Source of the DNA: Actinomycetota bacterium
GTDB lineage: Bacteria > Actinomycetota > Thermoleophilia > UBA2241
NCBI GenBank assembly: GCA_003157715.1
Contig: PMKK01000043.1
Location: forward strand, 682-25,970
Length of the DNA stretch: 25,289 nucleotides
Reading direction: 5' to 3'
Position 1 is the stretch's first letter. The number at the start of each line of letters is the position of its first letter. Position numbers and translations under genes: made by a program. The notes below the pieces were generated by a model. That model did not search any database, was not told the origin of the DNA, and saw nothing but the letters and a program-made list of their open reading frames with translations. This document shows, piece after piece, positions 1-6,774 of the stretch.

Positions 1-225
1 GTCGAGGTTGTACACCGACAGCAGCGCCTGGCAGCGGCAGCAGCGCCGAGCGACCTTCTGTGGCGCCCAGTCCGCCGTCTCTTCGCGAAGACGCTGGCGC
101 TCGGACGCCAGGAGCCGGACGCCCGATTCGGCGAGGCAGTGCAGGCAGCGGCCTGTGTTCATCTCTGAACCGAGACCGGCGAGTTTCGCGCCACACGACC
201 GGCAGTAGACGTAGCGATACGGCAT
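1..225 (-). CDS. Partial zinc-ribbon protein, 3' end off the window
   Basis: Reading the minus strand from ATG at 225 gives 75 residues open to the left edge. The peptide starts MPYRYVYCRSCG and carries CxxC at residues 8-11, CxxC at 27-30 and a CCxxC-type group at 62-65, a pattern typical of small zinc-binding ribbons. The stretch between (residues 41-55) is charged and probably helical. I do not recognise the family, and the rest of the protein lies outside the window. No Shine-Dalgarno precedes the ATG; instead a TAATCT hexamer lies 6 bases upstream, as in leaderless actinobacterial genes. Regular cysteine spacing is the main reason for accepting it as a gene. Confidence 0.6.
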   Translation of the reverse strand, partial: MPYRYVYCRSCGAKLAGLGSEMNTGRCLHCLAESGVRLLASERQRLREETADWAPQKVARRCCRCQALLSVYNLD

Positions 226-231
226 GCCGCC

Positions 232-237
232 AGATTA
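232..237 (-). promoter_or_regulatory. Putative -10 box for leaderless transcript of the zinc-ribbon gene
   Basis: On the minus strand TAATCT is followed by GGCGGC and then the ATG at 225, so transcription would start at or next to the start codon. No convincing -35 is visible. The same geometry recurs before the GNAT, marR and tetR genes of this window. Confidence 0.35.
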
Positions 238-240
238 CCA

Positions 241-625
241 TCGTCCGTTCGCGCACGCGGAAGACCGAGCGACGGGGCGAGGGCGCGCCTTGTCGTCGCG
301 TGACAGTGTCGAAAGCGCGGCTCCTCCCACACCACCTCGCCCTCGGTTGCCTCCTCCAGCCCCGAGCGACCGTGAGGAGGGTGGACTTCCCCGATCCGCG
401 GGGATCCATCGCCGCCACGAGCCGCCCGGCCTCAACGGAAAAGGGACTTGACCTCTGTGGGCTACCTCCTGGGCTCGATCTCGCTGGTAGCATGACCGAT
501 TCTCTTGCAAGTCAGTTCGTGGTCTGCCTGGTGGGGCCGATGCCGGCGGTGATCGTCCTCGCGCTGATCACCAGGTCGCACGACAGACTTCTCAGGCGGC
601 AAGCCGGCAACGCGCAGGGGGGGAG
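241..625. other. Gene-poor stretch with no convincing coding region
   Basis: Several frames are open here but their translations are arginine/proline/serine-rich and look like out-of-frame GC-rich DNA. One frame beginning with ATG at 492 encodes a short hydrophobic stretch (FVVCLVGPMPAVIVLALI) and then degenerates to arginine-rich sequence; I could not support it as a gene. A TTGACC at 448-453 resembles a -35 element but has no -10 partner at normal distance. Confidence 0.4.
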
Positions 626-850
626 TTGCACAAGAAGACGCCGCGTCGCGTGTGGTTTGTCCGCGGAGAGGGCTGGGGGCGCGGCCGCTGGGCGTGCGGC
701 TCGCAGGTCACAAGGTCGCTGATGGCCGTCATCGACGGTCGGCTCTGGGCGCTTTCCGTGGCGGCCCTCGTGCGCGACTGGGACGCGCTCCAGCCCGTGT
801 TTGACGACGTCGTGGAGTCATTCACGGTAGCGGACGCGCGGTCAGTCTGA
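626..850 (+). pseudogene. Possible 3' remnant of a secreted/lipoprotein gene
   Basis: The frame ending at 850 finishes with GRLWALSVAALVRDWDALQPVFDDVVESFTV. A tryptophan-containing stretch followed by FDxVVxSFxV is typical of the C-terminal helix of DcrB/PsbP-like or related extracytoplasmic proteins. Upstream the same frame is open back to a TAG at 488-490 but has no ATG and no protein-like sequence, so the first visible start would be TTG at 626. I read this as the tail of a gene whose 5' part has been lost. It could equally be chance coding potential; confidence is low. Confidence 0.22.
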
Positions 851-861
851 TAGGCGCGGGT

Positions 862-867
862 TATCAT
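862..867 (+). promoter_or_regulatory. Putative -10 box for leaderless GNAT gene
   Basis: TATCAT is followed by seven bases (CTCCTCC) and then the ATG at 875. The bases before the ATG contain no Shine-Dalgarno (CTCCTCC is its complement), which favours leaderless translation. The -35 region is weak. Confidence 0.33.
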
Positions 868-874
868 CTCCTCC

Positions 875-1495
875 ATGACTGGCCTCGACCAAGAGAGCGA
901 AGGCAGCTGCCGGACCGCGGTCTTGCAGGGCCCGCGCGTGACGCTGCGCGGTCCCGAGCGAAGGGACATCGAGGCCATCGCGAGTATCGGTGTCGATGCC
1001 GAGATCATGCGGTTCTTTGGCGCAACGCTCGAGGCGCAGGCGGAACTGACCACGACCGAAGCCGAGGCTCACTACCGCGAGCTGCTCGACACCGAGCTGC
1101 CCCTGTGGGTGATCGAGGCAGACGGCGCCTTCATCGGCACGGCCGGCTTCAGCTCGGTGAACACCGATGACCGCCGGGGGCGCTTTGCCATCGGCATCCT
1201 CGACCCCGGCTATCTCGGCCGCGGCCTCGGCACAGAGGTCACGCGCCTGGTGCTCGCCTACGGCTTCGAGGTCATGTGTCTCCACCGCATCGACGTGCGC
1301 GTGCTGTCCTTCAACGAGCGTGCCATCGCCTGCTATCGAAAGTCCGGTTTTGTCGAGGATGGGCGTGAGCGCGAGAGCGCGCTGGTCGGCGGCGAGTGGT
1401 ACGACGATCTCATCATGAGCATCCTCGAGAGCGAGTATCGTCGCCTGCGGCCCAGCTGGCCCGAGGCGCCCTACCTGGGGGCGGCGAAGGGCTGA
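875..1495 (+). CDS. GNAT acetyltransferase, RimJ/RimL type
   Basis: This 206-residue protein should transfer an acetyl group from acetyl-CoA to an amine, either a protein N-terminus or a small molecule. After an 18-residue extension comes the RimJ/RimL start (PRVTLRGPERRDIEAI, 20-35). The acetyl-CoA loop is GRGLGT at 115-120 in the context GYLGRGLGTEVTRLV. Motif B is N147 ERAIACYRKSGF, where the tyrosine after AIAC is the usual general acid. The length suits a one-domain GNAT with short extensions. It stands alone, convergent with the SDR gene 30 bases downstream. Substrate cannot be read from sequence; related genes acetylate ribosomal proteins or antibiotics. Start chosen at ATG 875 by the leaderless -10 and the family start. 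Confidence 0.9.
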   Translation: MTGLDQESEGSCRTAVLQGPRVTLRGPERRDIEAIASIGVDAEIMRFFGATLEAQAELTTTEAEAHYRELLDTELPLWVIEADGAFIGTAGFSSVNTDDRRGRFAIGILDPGYLGRGLGTEVTRLVLAYGFEVMCLHRIDVRVLSFNERAIACYRKSGFVEDGRERESALVGGEWYDDLIMSILESEYRRLRPSWPEAPYLGAAKG

Positions 1496-1524
1496 CGGTC
1501 GGACGCCCAGAGCCGCCGCTCGCC

Positions 1525-2271
1525 TCAACGACCGAACAGCCATCCCCCGTTGACGTTGAGGACCTCGCCAGTGACATAGGCAGTCTGCGGGCTTGCCAGG
1601 AAGAGCACTGCTTCGGCGACATCCGCCGTCTCTCCGGCACGCCCGACCGGTACTTGCGCGACGATGTCGTCGGTCACCTCGCGCGGCCAGGCGCCTGTGA
1701 AGCCCGTATCGCGCACGAAGCCCGGAGCGACGGCGTTGACGGTGATTCCCTGGGGGCTGAGCTCACGCGCCAAGGCGTAGGTGAGCCCGTGCAGCCCGGC
1801 CTTCGATGAAGCGTAGGCCAGGCCGCCGGCCCGGCTGCCGCCGGTGAACGCTCCGATCGAGCTGATGTTGATGATGCGTCCCCCCGGCCGCCGCAGCAGC
1901 GGCGCGATCGCCACCGACATGAGGAAGCTTCCCTTGAGGTTGGCGTCGACCACCTCGTCCCAGAGGTTCTCCGCTTCAGCCAGCGGCGTGGCCGTGGTGA
2001 CTGAGCGCATGAAGCCCGCGGCGTTGACGAGGATATCGACGCAAGAGAACCGTTTCTCGATCTCGCCACGGGCGGCTGCGACCTGGTCTCGCCGGCTCAC
2101 GTCCGCCTGCAGCCAGACGGCGTCGCGGTCGAGCTCGCGTGCCGTAGCGGCAAGAGGCTCCTGCCTGCGCGCGATGAGGACGAGTCGGGCTTGCCGGCCG
2201 GCGAACGCCTGAGCGACGGCGCGGCCGATGCCACTGCTGGCGCCTGTGATGACTACCACTTGAGCTGTCAC
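1525..2271 (-). CDS. SDR-family oxidoreductase, FabG-like
   Basis: A 248-residue classical short-chain dehydrogenase/reductase that reduces a carbonyl or oxidises an alcohol with NAD(P)H. Visible landmarks are TGASSGIG at 9-16 (dinucleotide binding), NAAG at 83-86, Asn111, ISS at 136-138, and the catalytic YASSK with Tyr153 and Lys157. The C-terminus ends VNGGWLFGR, as in FabG-like enzymes. An arginine pair at 35-36 (IARRQ) after the second strand favours NADPH, by family rule. It starts with GTG at 2271, overlapping the TGA of the upstream MFS gene (GTGA), so the two are translationally coupled. This suggests it modifies a compound that the pump also handles, which is inference. Confidence 0.92.
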   Translation of the reverse strand: MTAQVVVITGASSGIGRAVAQAFAGRQARLVLIARRQEPLAATARELDRDAVWLQADVSRRDQVAAARGEIEKRFSCVDILVNAAGFMRSVTTATPLAEAENLWDEVVDANLKGSFLMSVAIAPLLRRPGGRIINISSIGAFTGGSRAGGLAYASSKAGLHGLTYALARELSPQGITVNAVAPGFVRDTGFTGAWPREVTDDIVAQVPVGRAGETADVAEAVLFLASPQTAYVTGEVLNVNGGWLFGR

Positions 2272-3920
2272 GTTGTTGCCTCCGCCTCGTTGTCTGGCAT
2301 GTCGAGATCGACGCCGTCGCGATTCGCACCTTCGCCGTCACCTTCCGGTCTTGCCTGTGCCCCCGATGTCGCTTGCCGTCGTCGGCTGGGCGCGGGAATC
2401 TGCTGTGGCCGGCCGCCGCGCACGAAGACGGCGGCGGCCAGCGCTCCCGCGGCCAGCGCGACCACGGCGACGATCATGGCGGCGTGCATGCCGGCGACAA
2501 ACGACGCGCCGGCGGCGGCGTGCAGAGCCGCGCCGTTGACGCCCGGCGGCAAGGCCGTCGCGGCGGCCCGCTCGGCGCCGTGGCTCGCCTGGGTGATGAT
2601 CGCTTCTTTCAGGGCCGGCGGCAGGTGCAGGGCGGTGATCGCGCGGCTCAGGTCGCGCGAGAAGATGTGAGTGACGATGGCGCCCAGCAGTGCGATGCCA
2701 AAGACGCCGCCGACTTCGCGGCTGACGTTGCTGGTGGCCGAGGCCATGCCGGCCCGCTCGCGCGGCACGGCGCTCATCACGGCGGCCGTGGTGGGGGTCA
2801 TCACCAGGCTCATGCCCACCCCGGCCAGCAGCAGCGCCGGCCAGATGTGGCCGTAGCCGGTGGTTGCGTCGACCGTGGTCAGCAGGTACATGCTGAAAGC
2901 GCTGAGGACCATGCCGGCCGTCAGCGGTATCCTCGAACCGATGCGCCCCGCGATCCGACCCGCCAGGGGCGCCACCAGCATGACCATGCCGGAGGCGGGC
3001 AGGGTGCGCAGGCCCGCCTGCAGGGGCGTGTAGCCCTGCACGTTCTGAAAGAAGAGGCTCATGAAGAAGAACATGCCGAAGAGCCCGAAGCTGATGAGGC
3101 CCGAACAGGTGACGGCCGCCGCGAAGGTGGGGTCTCGAAAGAACCGCAGCTGCAACATGGGGCTCTGACCGCGCACCTCGATCCCCACGAAGATGGCCGC
3201 AGCGAGCGCGGCGGCGGCGAAAAGACCAAGGATGGCCGGCGAGGTCCAGCCGTACGTGTTGGCCTCGATCAGGGCGTAGGTGAGCGAACCCAGGGCGACG
3301 ACCGCCAGGGCCTGTCCGGGCAGGTCGAGGCGGCGGCTCTCGGGACTTCTGGACTCACGCACGGCACGCAGCGCTACAGCCAGCGCCACGATGCCGATCG
3401 GCACGTTCAAGAAGAACACGCTCTGCCAGCCGAACCGGTCGACCAGCGCGCCGCCGACCAGCGGGCCGAGGGCCAGAGCCAGACCAGAGACACCGGCCCA
3501 GATGGCGATCGCCTGGGCGCGCTCGCGGGGGTCGTGGAACGTGTTAGTGAGGATCGACAGGGTGCCCGGCAGCAGCGCCGCCGCGCCCAGGCCCTGGACG
3601 GCCCGACCGGCGATCAGGACCGCCAGCGACGGCGCCAGACCACAGAGCAGCGAGCCGGCCGTGAAGATGGTCAGACCGATCACGAAGAAACGCTTGCGCC
3701 CGAAGATGTCGCCCAGCGCGCCGCCGCTGAGCATGAGGCCGGCGAACACCAGTGTGTAGGCGTCGATGATCCACTGCAGGCCCGAGACCCCCGAGCCCAG
3801 GTGCCTCTGGATACTCGGCAGGGCGACGTTGACCACGGTGTTGTCGAGCATCGCCATGAACAGGGCGAAGCACATCGCCCCGAGGGTGAGCAGCTTCGTG
3901 CGGCGGGTCACTGCCGGCAT
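2268..3920 (-). CDS. DHA2-family (14-TM) MFS drug:H+ antiporter
   Basis: A 550-residue integral membrane exporter of the EmrB/QacA type, driven by proton exchange. Near the N-terminus LDNTVVNVALP (25-35) is the D1 motif with Asp26, and GGALGDIFGRKR (66-77) is motif A between TM2 and TM3. About 14 hydrophobic segments follow, typical of DHA2. The C-terminal ~50 residues are hydrophilic and Arg/Gly/Asp-rich. I chose ATG 3920 because GGAGG lies six bases upstream; a longer frame to 3965 lacks such a site. It is the first gene of an operon with the SDR and is read from a strong promoter at 4011-4039. Substrates are unknown; family members export dyes, antiseptics and antibiotics. Confidence 0.93.
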   Translation of the reverse strand: MPAVTRRTKLLTLGAMCFALFMAMLDNTVVNVALPSIQRHLGSGVSGLQWIIDAYTLVFAGLMLSGGALGDIFGRKRFFVIGLTIFTAGSLLCGLAPSLAVLIAGRAVQGLGAAALLPGTLSILTNTFHDPRERAQAIAIWAGVSGLALALGPLVGGALVDRFGWQSVFFLNVPIGIVALAVALRAVRESRSPESRRLDLPGQALAVVALGSLTYALIEANTYGWTSPAILGLFAAAALAAAIFVGIEVRGQSPMLQLRFFRDPTFAAAVTCSGLISFGLFGMFFFMSLFFQNVQGYTPLQAGLRTLPASGMVMLVAPLAGRIAGRIGSRIPLTAGMVLSAFSMYLLTTVDATTGYGHIWPALLLAGVGMSLVMTPTTAAVMSAVPRERAGMASATSNVSREVGGVFGIALLGAIVTHIFSRDLSRAITALHLPPALKEAIITQASHGAERAAATALPPGVNGAALHAAAGASFVAGMHAAMIVAVVALAAGALAAAVFVRGGRPQQIPAPSRRRQATSGAQARPEGDGEGANRDGVDLDMPDNEAEATT

Positions 3921-3995
3921 GCGAGACCTCCACTTCTTCCCAGACGCAGAAAAGGCGGCCCGCAAGCGAGTCGCCTTTGCAGAGTACCATGCGTC

Positions 3996-4039
3996 TGTGA
4001 ATTCACAAGATATATATCATATGCAGGTAAAAAGGTCAA
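3996..4039 (-). promoter_or_regulatory. Promoter of MFS-SDR operon with palindromic operator
   Basis: On the minus strand TTGACC (4034-4039) is separated by 17 bases from TATATA (4011-4016), each five of six to consensus. Around the expected start point lies a perfect 12-base palindrome TGTGAATTCACA (3996-4007). A second palindrome GATATATATC (4009-4018) covers the -10. This is the layout of a repressor site; the regulator could be the MarR protein at 6198 or one outside the window. The AT-rich block stands out from the surrounding GC-rich DNA. Confidence 0.6.
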
Positions 4040-4725
4040 CAGCTACGCGATTATCGAGGACGGTCCGCCGACGCTTCAGGCCGCCGAGGCCGACCACGGT
4101 ACAACACGCAGTCACGACACTGCTCGTCGTCTTCTTTACGGCTCTCCTGGGCCTGATGGTCACGAACGGCGCGAATGTGCTGGACATGACGAGCGGGGGC
4201 GACTGGAAGCGGTATGTCGCTGCCGGCGTGGCCGTCGTGGTGACGTTCAGCTTCAACTGGCTCTCGCGCGCCGCGCACGCGGCCATGAACTCCGCTGGAT
4301 CGGCATCGACCTGGGGCAGGACGTGGGAGTCCTCGCACCATGGCGGCCGCACCGAGCGGCGTGCATGCCCATGGGACTTTCCTTCTATGACAACCACACG
4401 ATTTGTGGCATCCGCTAGAAGTAGTAGACTCGGTCTTGACCTACGGAGTGGGCCGGGCGACCAGAATGAGGACTACGAGGTGAATCGTAATCACTGTGCC
4501 CGCGCTCGCCACGGCGTTACTGAGGAGTTGTCGATCGGCGCTGCCGCCCGGGCCCAGCGGGTCGACTGTCGCTGTCTCGGCGGCGATGACCGCACACGAG
4601 GGAGTAACCATGCGCAGCATCAAGCTTGGGGCGACGGTGCGCTACCAGAACCGCAAGTGGATTGTTGTGGAGCATGTCATGCCGCGAGCCACTCGACAGG
4701 GCGACGCCTTGACAGTGACCGGTGA
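4021..4725 (+). CDS. Doubtful small membrane (holin-like) ORF with a decayed tail
   Basis: From ATG 4021 the frame gives a basic N-terminus, then a hydrophobic segment (TTLLVVFFTALLGLMV, about residues 35-50), a short loop, and a second one (YVAAGVAVVVTFSFNWL, about 68-84). Two close helices after a basic head recall small phage holin-like proteins, but I see no diagnostic motif. After about residue 100 the translation becomes Ser/Arg/His-rich and loses protein character, and it runs into the start of the gene at 4610. The ATG lies inside the divergent MFS promoter and lacks a Shine-Dalgarno. It may be a short gene broken by a frameshift near 4290, or non-coding. Low confidence, especially for the end. 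Confidence 0.3.
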   Translation: MQVKRSTATRLSRTVRRRFRPPRPTTVQHAVTTLLVVFFTALLGLMVTNGANVLDMTSGGDWKRYVAAGVAVVVTFSFNWLSRAAHAAMNSAGSASTWGRTWESSHHGGRTERRACPWDFPSMTTTRFVASARSSRLGLDLRSGPGDQNEDYEVNRNHCARARHGVTEELSIGAAARAQRVDCRCLGGDDRTRGSNHAQHQAWGDGALPEPQVDCCGACHAASHSTGRRLDSDR

Positions 4726-4819
4726 GCCCTACGTCACCCTCACCGCGGTCGAGGGCGGGCAAAGCATCGCTGTGCCGCAGTCAGAGTGGCACCTGCTCGA
4801 GGAGGTGGGCACGAGCTGA
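4610..4819 (+). CDS. Small hypothetical protein, 69 aa
   Basis: Starting at ATG 4610, with GAGGGAG five bases upstream, the frame encodes a 69-residue soluble protein beginning MRSIKLGATVRYQNRKW. Alternating polar and hydrophobic residues (VRYQNRKWIVVEHV, then YVTLTAVEGGQSIAVP) suggest a small beta-barrel, SH3- or KOW-like, but I do not recognise the family. It is convergent with another small gene of similar apparent fold at 4925-5203. Long inverted repeats between them may end both transcripts. The clear ribosome site and regular strand pattern support a real gene. Confidence 0.6.
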   Translation: MRSIKLGATVRYQNRKWIVVEHVMPRATRQGDALTVTGEPYVTLTAVEGGQSIAVPQSEWHLLEEVGTS

Positions 4820-4888
4820 GCGCCCGACCGAATCGCTTTCGCGGCGGCCGAGCTGCCCGGCAGGTCACGCGCCGCGCTGGTCGGGCGC
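4820..4888. terminator. Inverted repeat between two convergent small genes
   Basis: GCGCCCGACC (4820-4829), directly after the stop of the plus-strand gene, is perfectly complementary to GGTCGGGCGC (4879-4888), with a 49-base loop that is itself GC-rich. Convergent position suggests a bidirectional terminator or attenuating stem. There is no U-tract, so an intrinsic terminator of the usual kind is not shown. Confidence 0.35.
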
Positions 4889-4924
4889 AGCCGGCGCGAC
4901 AGGTGCACCTTGCAGGCGATAGTC

Positions 4925-5203
4925 TCACCAGCGATGCAGTGCGGCGGGCCGTTCCTTGTTTCCCGGAGCCGTACTCGGACTCTCGGGGTCAGTCGGTCTC
5001 GCACGCATCTTAAGGTTGTGCGCGAGCGAGCCGACCCAGGCGTGCGTCCCGTCGTTGACCCAGATGAGACGCCCCAGTCGATCGTTCTCCATGATGGCGG
5101 ACGGCGAGATCTCGCCGTGGTCCTGTGCCACGAAGACGTCGCCTTCGCGGGTGATCTTCTTGCCGGCCCATTTGGAGGTCGGTCCAAACTTGGCAACCGC
5201 CAT
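4925..5203 (-). CDS. Small hypothetical protein, 92 aa
   Basis: The minus-strand frame from ATG 5203 has AAGGAGG four bases upstream, a near-perfect ribosome site, so I prefer this start to a longer one at 5224. The 92-residue product begins MAVAKFGPTSKWAGKK and is soluble; residues 1-65 look like beta strands (DVFVAQDHG, LIWVNDGTHAWVG), and the last 25 are Pro/Arg-rich and probably disordered. I do not recognise the family. No partner gene lies in the same direction close by. Confidence 0.65.
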   Translation of the reverse strand: MAVAKFGPTSKWAGKKITREGDVFVAQDHGEISPSAIMENDRLGRLIWVNDGTHAWVGSLAHNLKMRARPTDPESPSTAPGNKERPAALHRW

Positions 5204-5465
5204 GGTGCCTCCTTGGTTGCTCACTTACAGCATCGACAGGACGCGGGGACCGCGAGAGTCCGCGAGCAGCTCAAAGCAAGCGTGCCGTTGGGCCGGCGCG
5301 TCCAGACCGCACCGGGCGACGACACTAGCGGGATCCCGAATTATCGCTCAGCTCATCCGCGAACGCAGCCGTGGTCGCCGCCGCCGCTCTCCTCGACGTC
5401 TCCTTCGGCCGTGCCCACCGTGGCGCCCTCGCCGGCACGGGACCGGCAGGTGCCGCTGGAATGCG

Positions 5466-6113
5466 TCATGCCAGCGCGAGCAAGGGGGCCCAAAGACCGT
5501 CGATCGCCTGCTCGGCCGCCGCGAGGCTCATGGCGGCCTGCGGGATGAGCTCGGCCATGGCCGGCGTCACCTCGGCAAGTGTCAGCTCGGCGGTGATGAA
5601 GCGCGGCTCCAGGCCCGTGAGTGAGACGGCGTGCGACAGCCATCGCTCGGCGTGGTCCCAGCCTTCGCGGGGCGTGCCTTCGCCGTAGCCGCCGCCGCGG
5701 CTGGCAAGCACGACGAAGTCGCGGTCGCCGAGCAGACCGGCGCGGGTCTCGGGGTCGATCGACAGCCCAGGGGCGATGAGGTGGTCGACCCAGGCCTTGA
5801 CGCTGCTGGGCGCGCCGAAGTTGTAGAGCGGAAGGCCCAGCACGATCGTGTCGGCTTGTTCGATCTCGTTGACCAGCTCTTCGGTCAGCGCCCAGGACTC
5901 GGCTTGGGCCGCTGTGTGCTGGTCGCGCGGCACCATGCGGGCCAGCCCACCGTCCGCGTCGAGGTGCGGCAGGGGGTCACGGCCGAGATCGCGGTAGGTG
6001 ACGGTGCCGTCGGGATGCGCGGCGCGCCACACGCCGGCCGCGCGGGCGCTGAGTCGGCGGCTGACCGAGGCGTCTCCCCGGATGCTTGAGTCGATGTGCA
6101 GTAGGTGAGGCAC
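5466..6113 (-). CDS. azoR: FMN-dependent NADH-azoreductase / quinone reductase
   Basis: A 215-residue flavodoxin-fold enzyme that uses NAD(P)H and FMN for two-electron reduction of quinones and azo compounds. Family landmarks are the N-terminal strand and phosphate-binding loop (LLHIDSSIRGDASVSRRLS, 4-22), the PLYNFGAPSSVKAWVDH segment (about 95-111) that builds the FMN pocket, and SRGGGYGEGTPREGWDHAE (about 138-156), the second FMN loop. Length is normal for AzoR. The best start is GTG 6113, which gives the family N-terminus; an ATG at 6118 is out of frame. It is divergent from a marR gene with an operator between them, the usual arrangement for electrophile- or quinone-sensing control. Confidence 0.93.
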   Translation of the reverse strand: MPHLLHIDSSIRGDASVSRRLSARAAGVWRAAHPDGTVTYRDLGRDPLPHLDADGGLARMVPRDQHTAAQAESWALTEELVNEIEQADTIVLGLPLYNFGAPSSVKAWVDHLIAPGLSIDPETRAGLLGDRDFVVLASRGGGYGEGTPREGWDHAERWLSHAVSLTGLEPRFITAELTLAEVTPAMAELIPQAAMSLAAAEQAIDGLWAPLLALA

Positions 6114-6153
6114 GTCATTAGCCTTTCATAAATGATTTGTGAAGAGCGAATCG

Positions 6154-6191
6154 CTTATACCACATTGGTAGATGGTGCAAACGGGTATAGT
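6154..6191. promoter_or_regulatory. Shared azoR/marR promoter region with MarR-type operator
   Basis: The perfect inverted repeat TACCA-cat-TGGTA (6158-6170) sits between the divergent genes. On the plus strand TTGGTA (6165-6170) and TATAGT (6186-6191) could be -35 and -10 for marR, with a short 15-base spacer and only six bases from TATAGT to the ATG at 6198. On the minus strand TATAAG (6154-6159) overlaps the repeat and could be the azoR -10. A bound MarR dimer would block both promoters. Confidence 0.5.
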
Positions 6192-6197
6192 GAGCGC

Positions 6198-6659
6198 ATG
6201 TCAGTGATCGACCAGCCGGCACACCACCCGGGCGCGCTGCTTCATCACCTTGCGCGCAAGATGCGCCTGCGCATCGAGGCGGTGCTGGCGCCGATGGGCC
6301 TGCGGCCGCGCCACCTGGTAGCGCTCACGGTGCTGCGAGAGCGCGGCGGCAGCACCCAGCAGGCGCTTACCGCCATCCTGGAGATGGACGGGACGAACAT
6401 CGTCGGGCTGCTCAACGAGCTTGAAGCCAAGCAGCTCATCGAACGGCGGCGCTCGCCCGACGACCGGCGGCGCCACCTGGTCGAGCTCACCGACGCCGGC
6501 GCGAAGCGGCTCGCCAAGGCCGAGTGCGCGCTGTCGGCGGTCGAGGATGACGTGCTTGGCGCACTCGATGACGGCCAGCGCGAGACGCTCTACAACCTGC
6601 TTCAGCAGGCGGCCGGCGCGGCGGTGAGCTGCAGCGCGGCTACCGACGCCGACTCGTGA
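6198..6659 (+). CDS. MarR-family transcriptional regulator
   Basis: A 153-residue winged-helix repressor. Residues from PRHLVALTVLRERGG through QQALTAILEMDGTNIVGLLNELEAKQLIERRRSPDDRRRHLVELTDAG form the MarR DNA-binding domain: recognition helix, then a wing with the family's DDRR signature. The flanking helices at both ends are for dimerisation. I start it at ATG 6198 rather than 6132, because a -10 box lies six bases before it and the family N-terminus fits. It is divergent from azoR and probably represses that gene and itself. It lacks the single conserved N-terminal cysteine of some quinone sensors in the part I can judge, so the ligand is open. A terminator follows 22 bases after the stop. 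Confidence 0.92.
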   Translation: MSVIDQPAHHPGALLHHLARKMRLRIEAVLAPMGLRPRHLVALTVLRERGGSTQQALTAILEMDGTNIVGLLNELEAKQLIERRRSPDDRRRHLVELTDAGAKRLAKAECALSAVEDDVLGALDDGQRETLYNLLQQAAGAAVSCSAATDADS

Positions 6660-6681
6660 CGCTGCCGGTGGCTCCGCGGCG

Positions 6682-6725
6682 AGCGGCGCCGGTGCCGTGA
6701 TGGACCGCGTCGCGGCGCCGCTTTT
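6682..6725 (+). terminator. Rho-independent terminator after marR
   Basis: AGCGGCGCCG (6682-6691) pairs perfectly with CGGCGCCGCT (6713-6722) across a 21-base loop, and the second arm runs into TTTT (6722-6725). It begins 22 bases after the marR stop, and it separates marR from the molybdenum operon, which must then use its own promoter. Confidence 0.7.
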
Positions 6726-6762
6726 GCCAGCGCGGCCATCCATCAAGCAATCTTCCCGAGGC

Positions 6763-6768
6763 TATGAT
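6763..6768 (+). promoter_or_regulatory. Candidate -10 box for the mop operon leader
   Basis: TATGAT lies just downstream of the marR terminator and is the only AT-rich hexamer before the structured leader; transcription would start near 6775. No good -35 is seen 17 bases upstream, so an activator may be needed or the true promoter is elsewhere. Confidence 0.35.
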
Positions 6769-6774
6769 AACTTT

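Noticed and set aside
60..722. Plus-strand open frame at the left edge
   Set aside because: Overlaps the zinc-ribbon gene on the other strand and is Arg/Ser/Pro-rich; no family signature.
2373..4418. Long plus-strand open frame (681 codons)
   Set aside because: It is antisense to the well-supported MFS gene and its translation is Gly/Arg/His/Gln-rich without domains, as expected from GC-rich antisense DNA.
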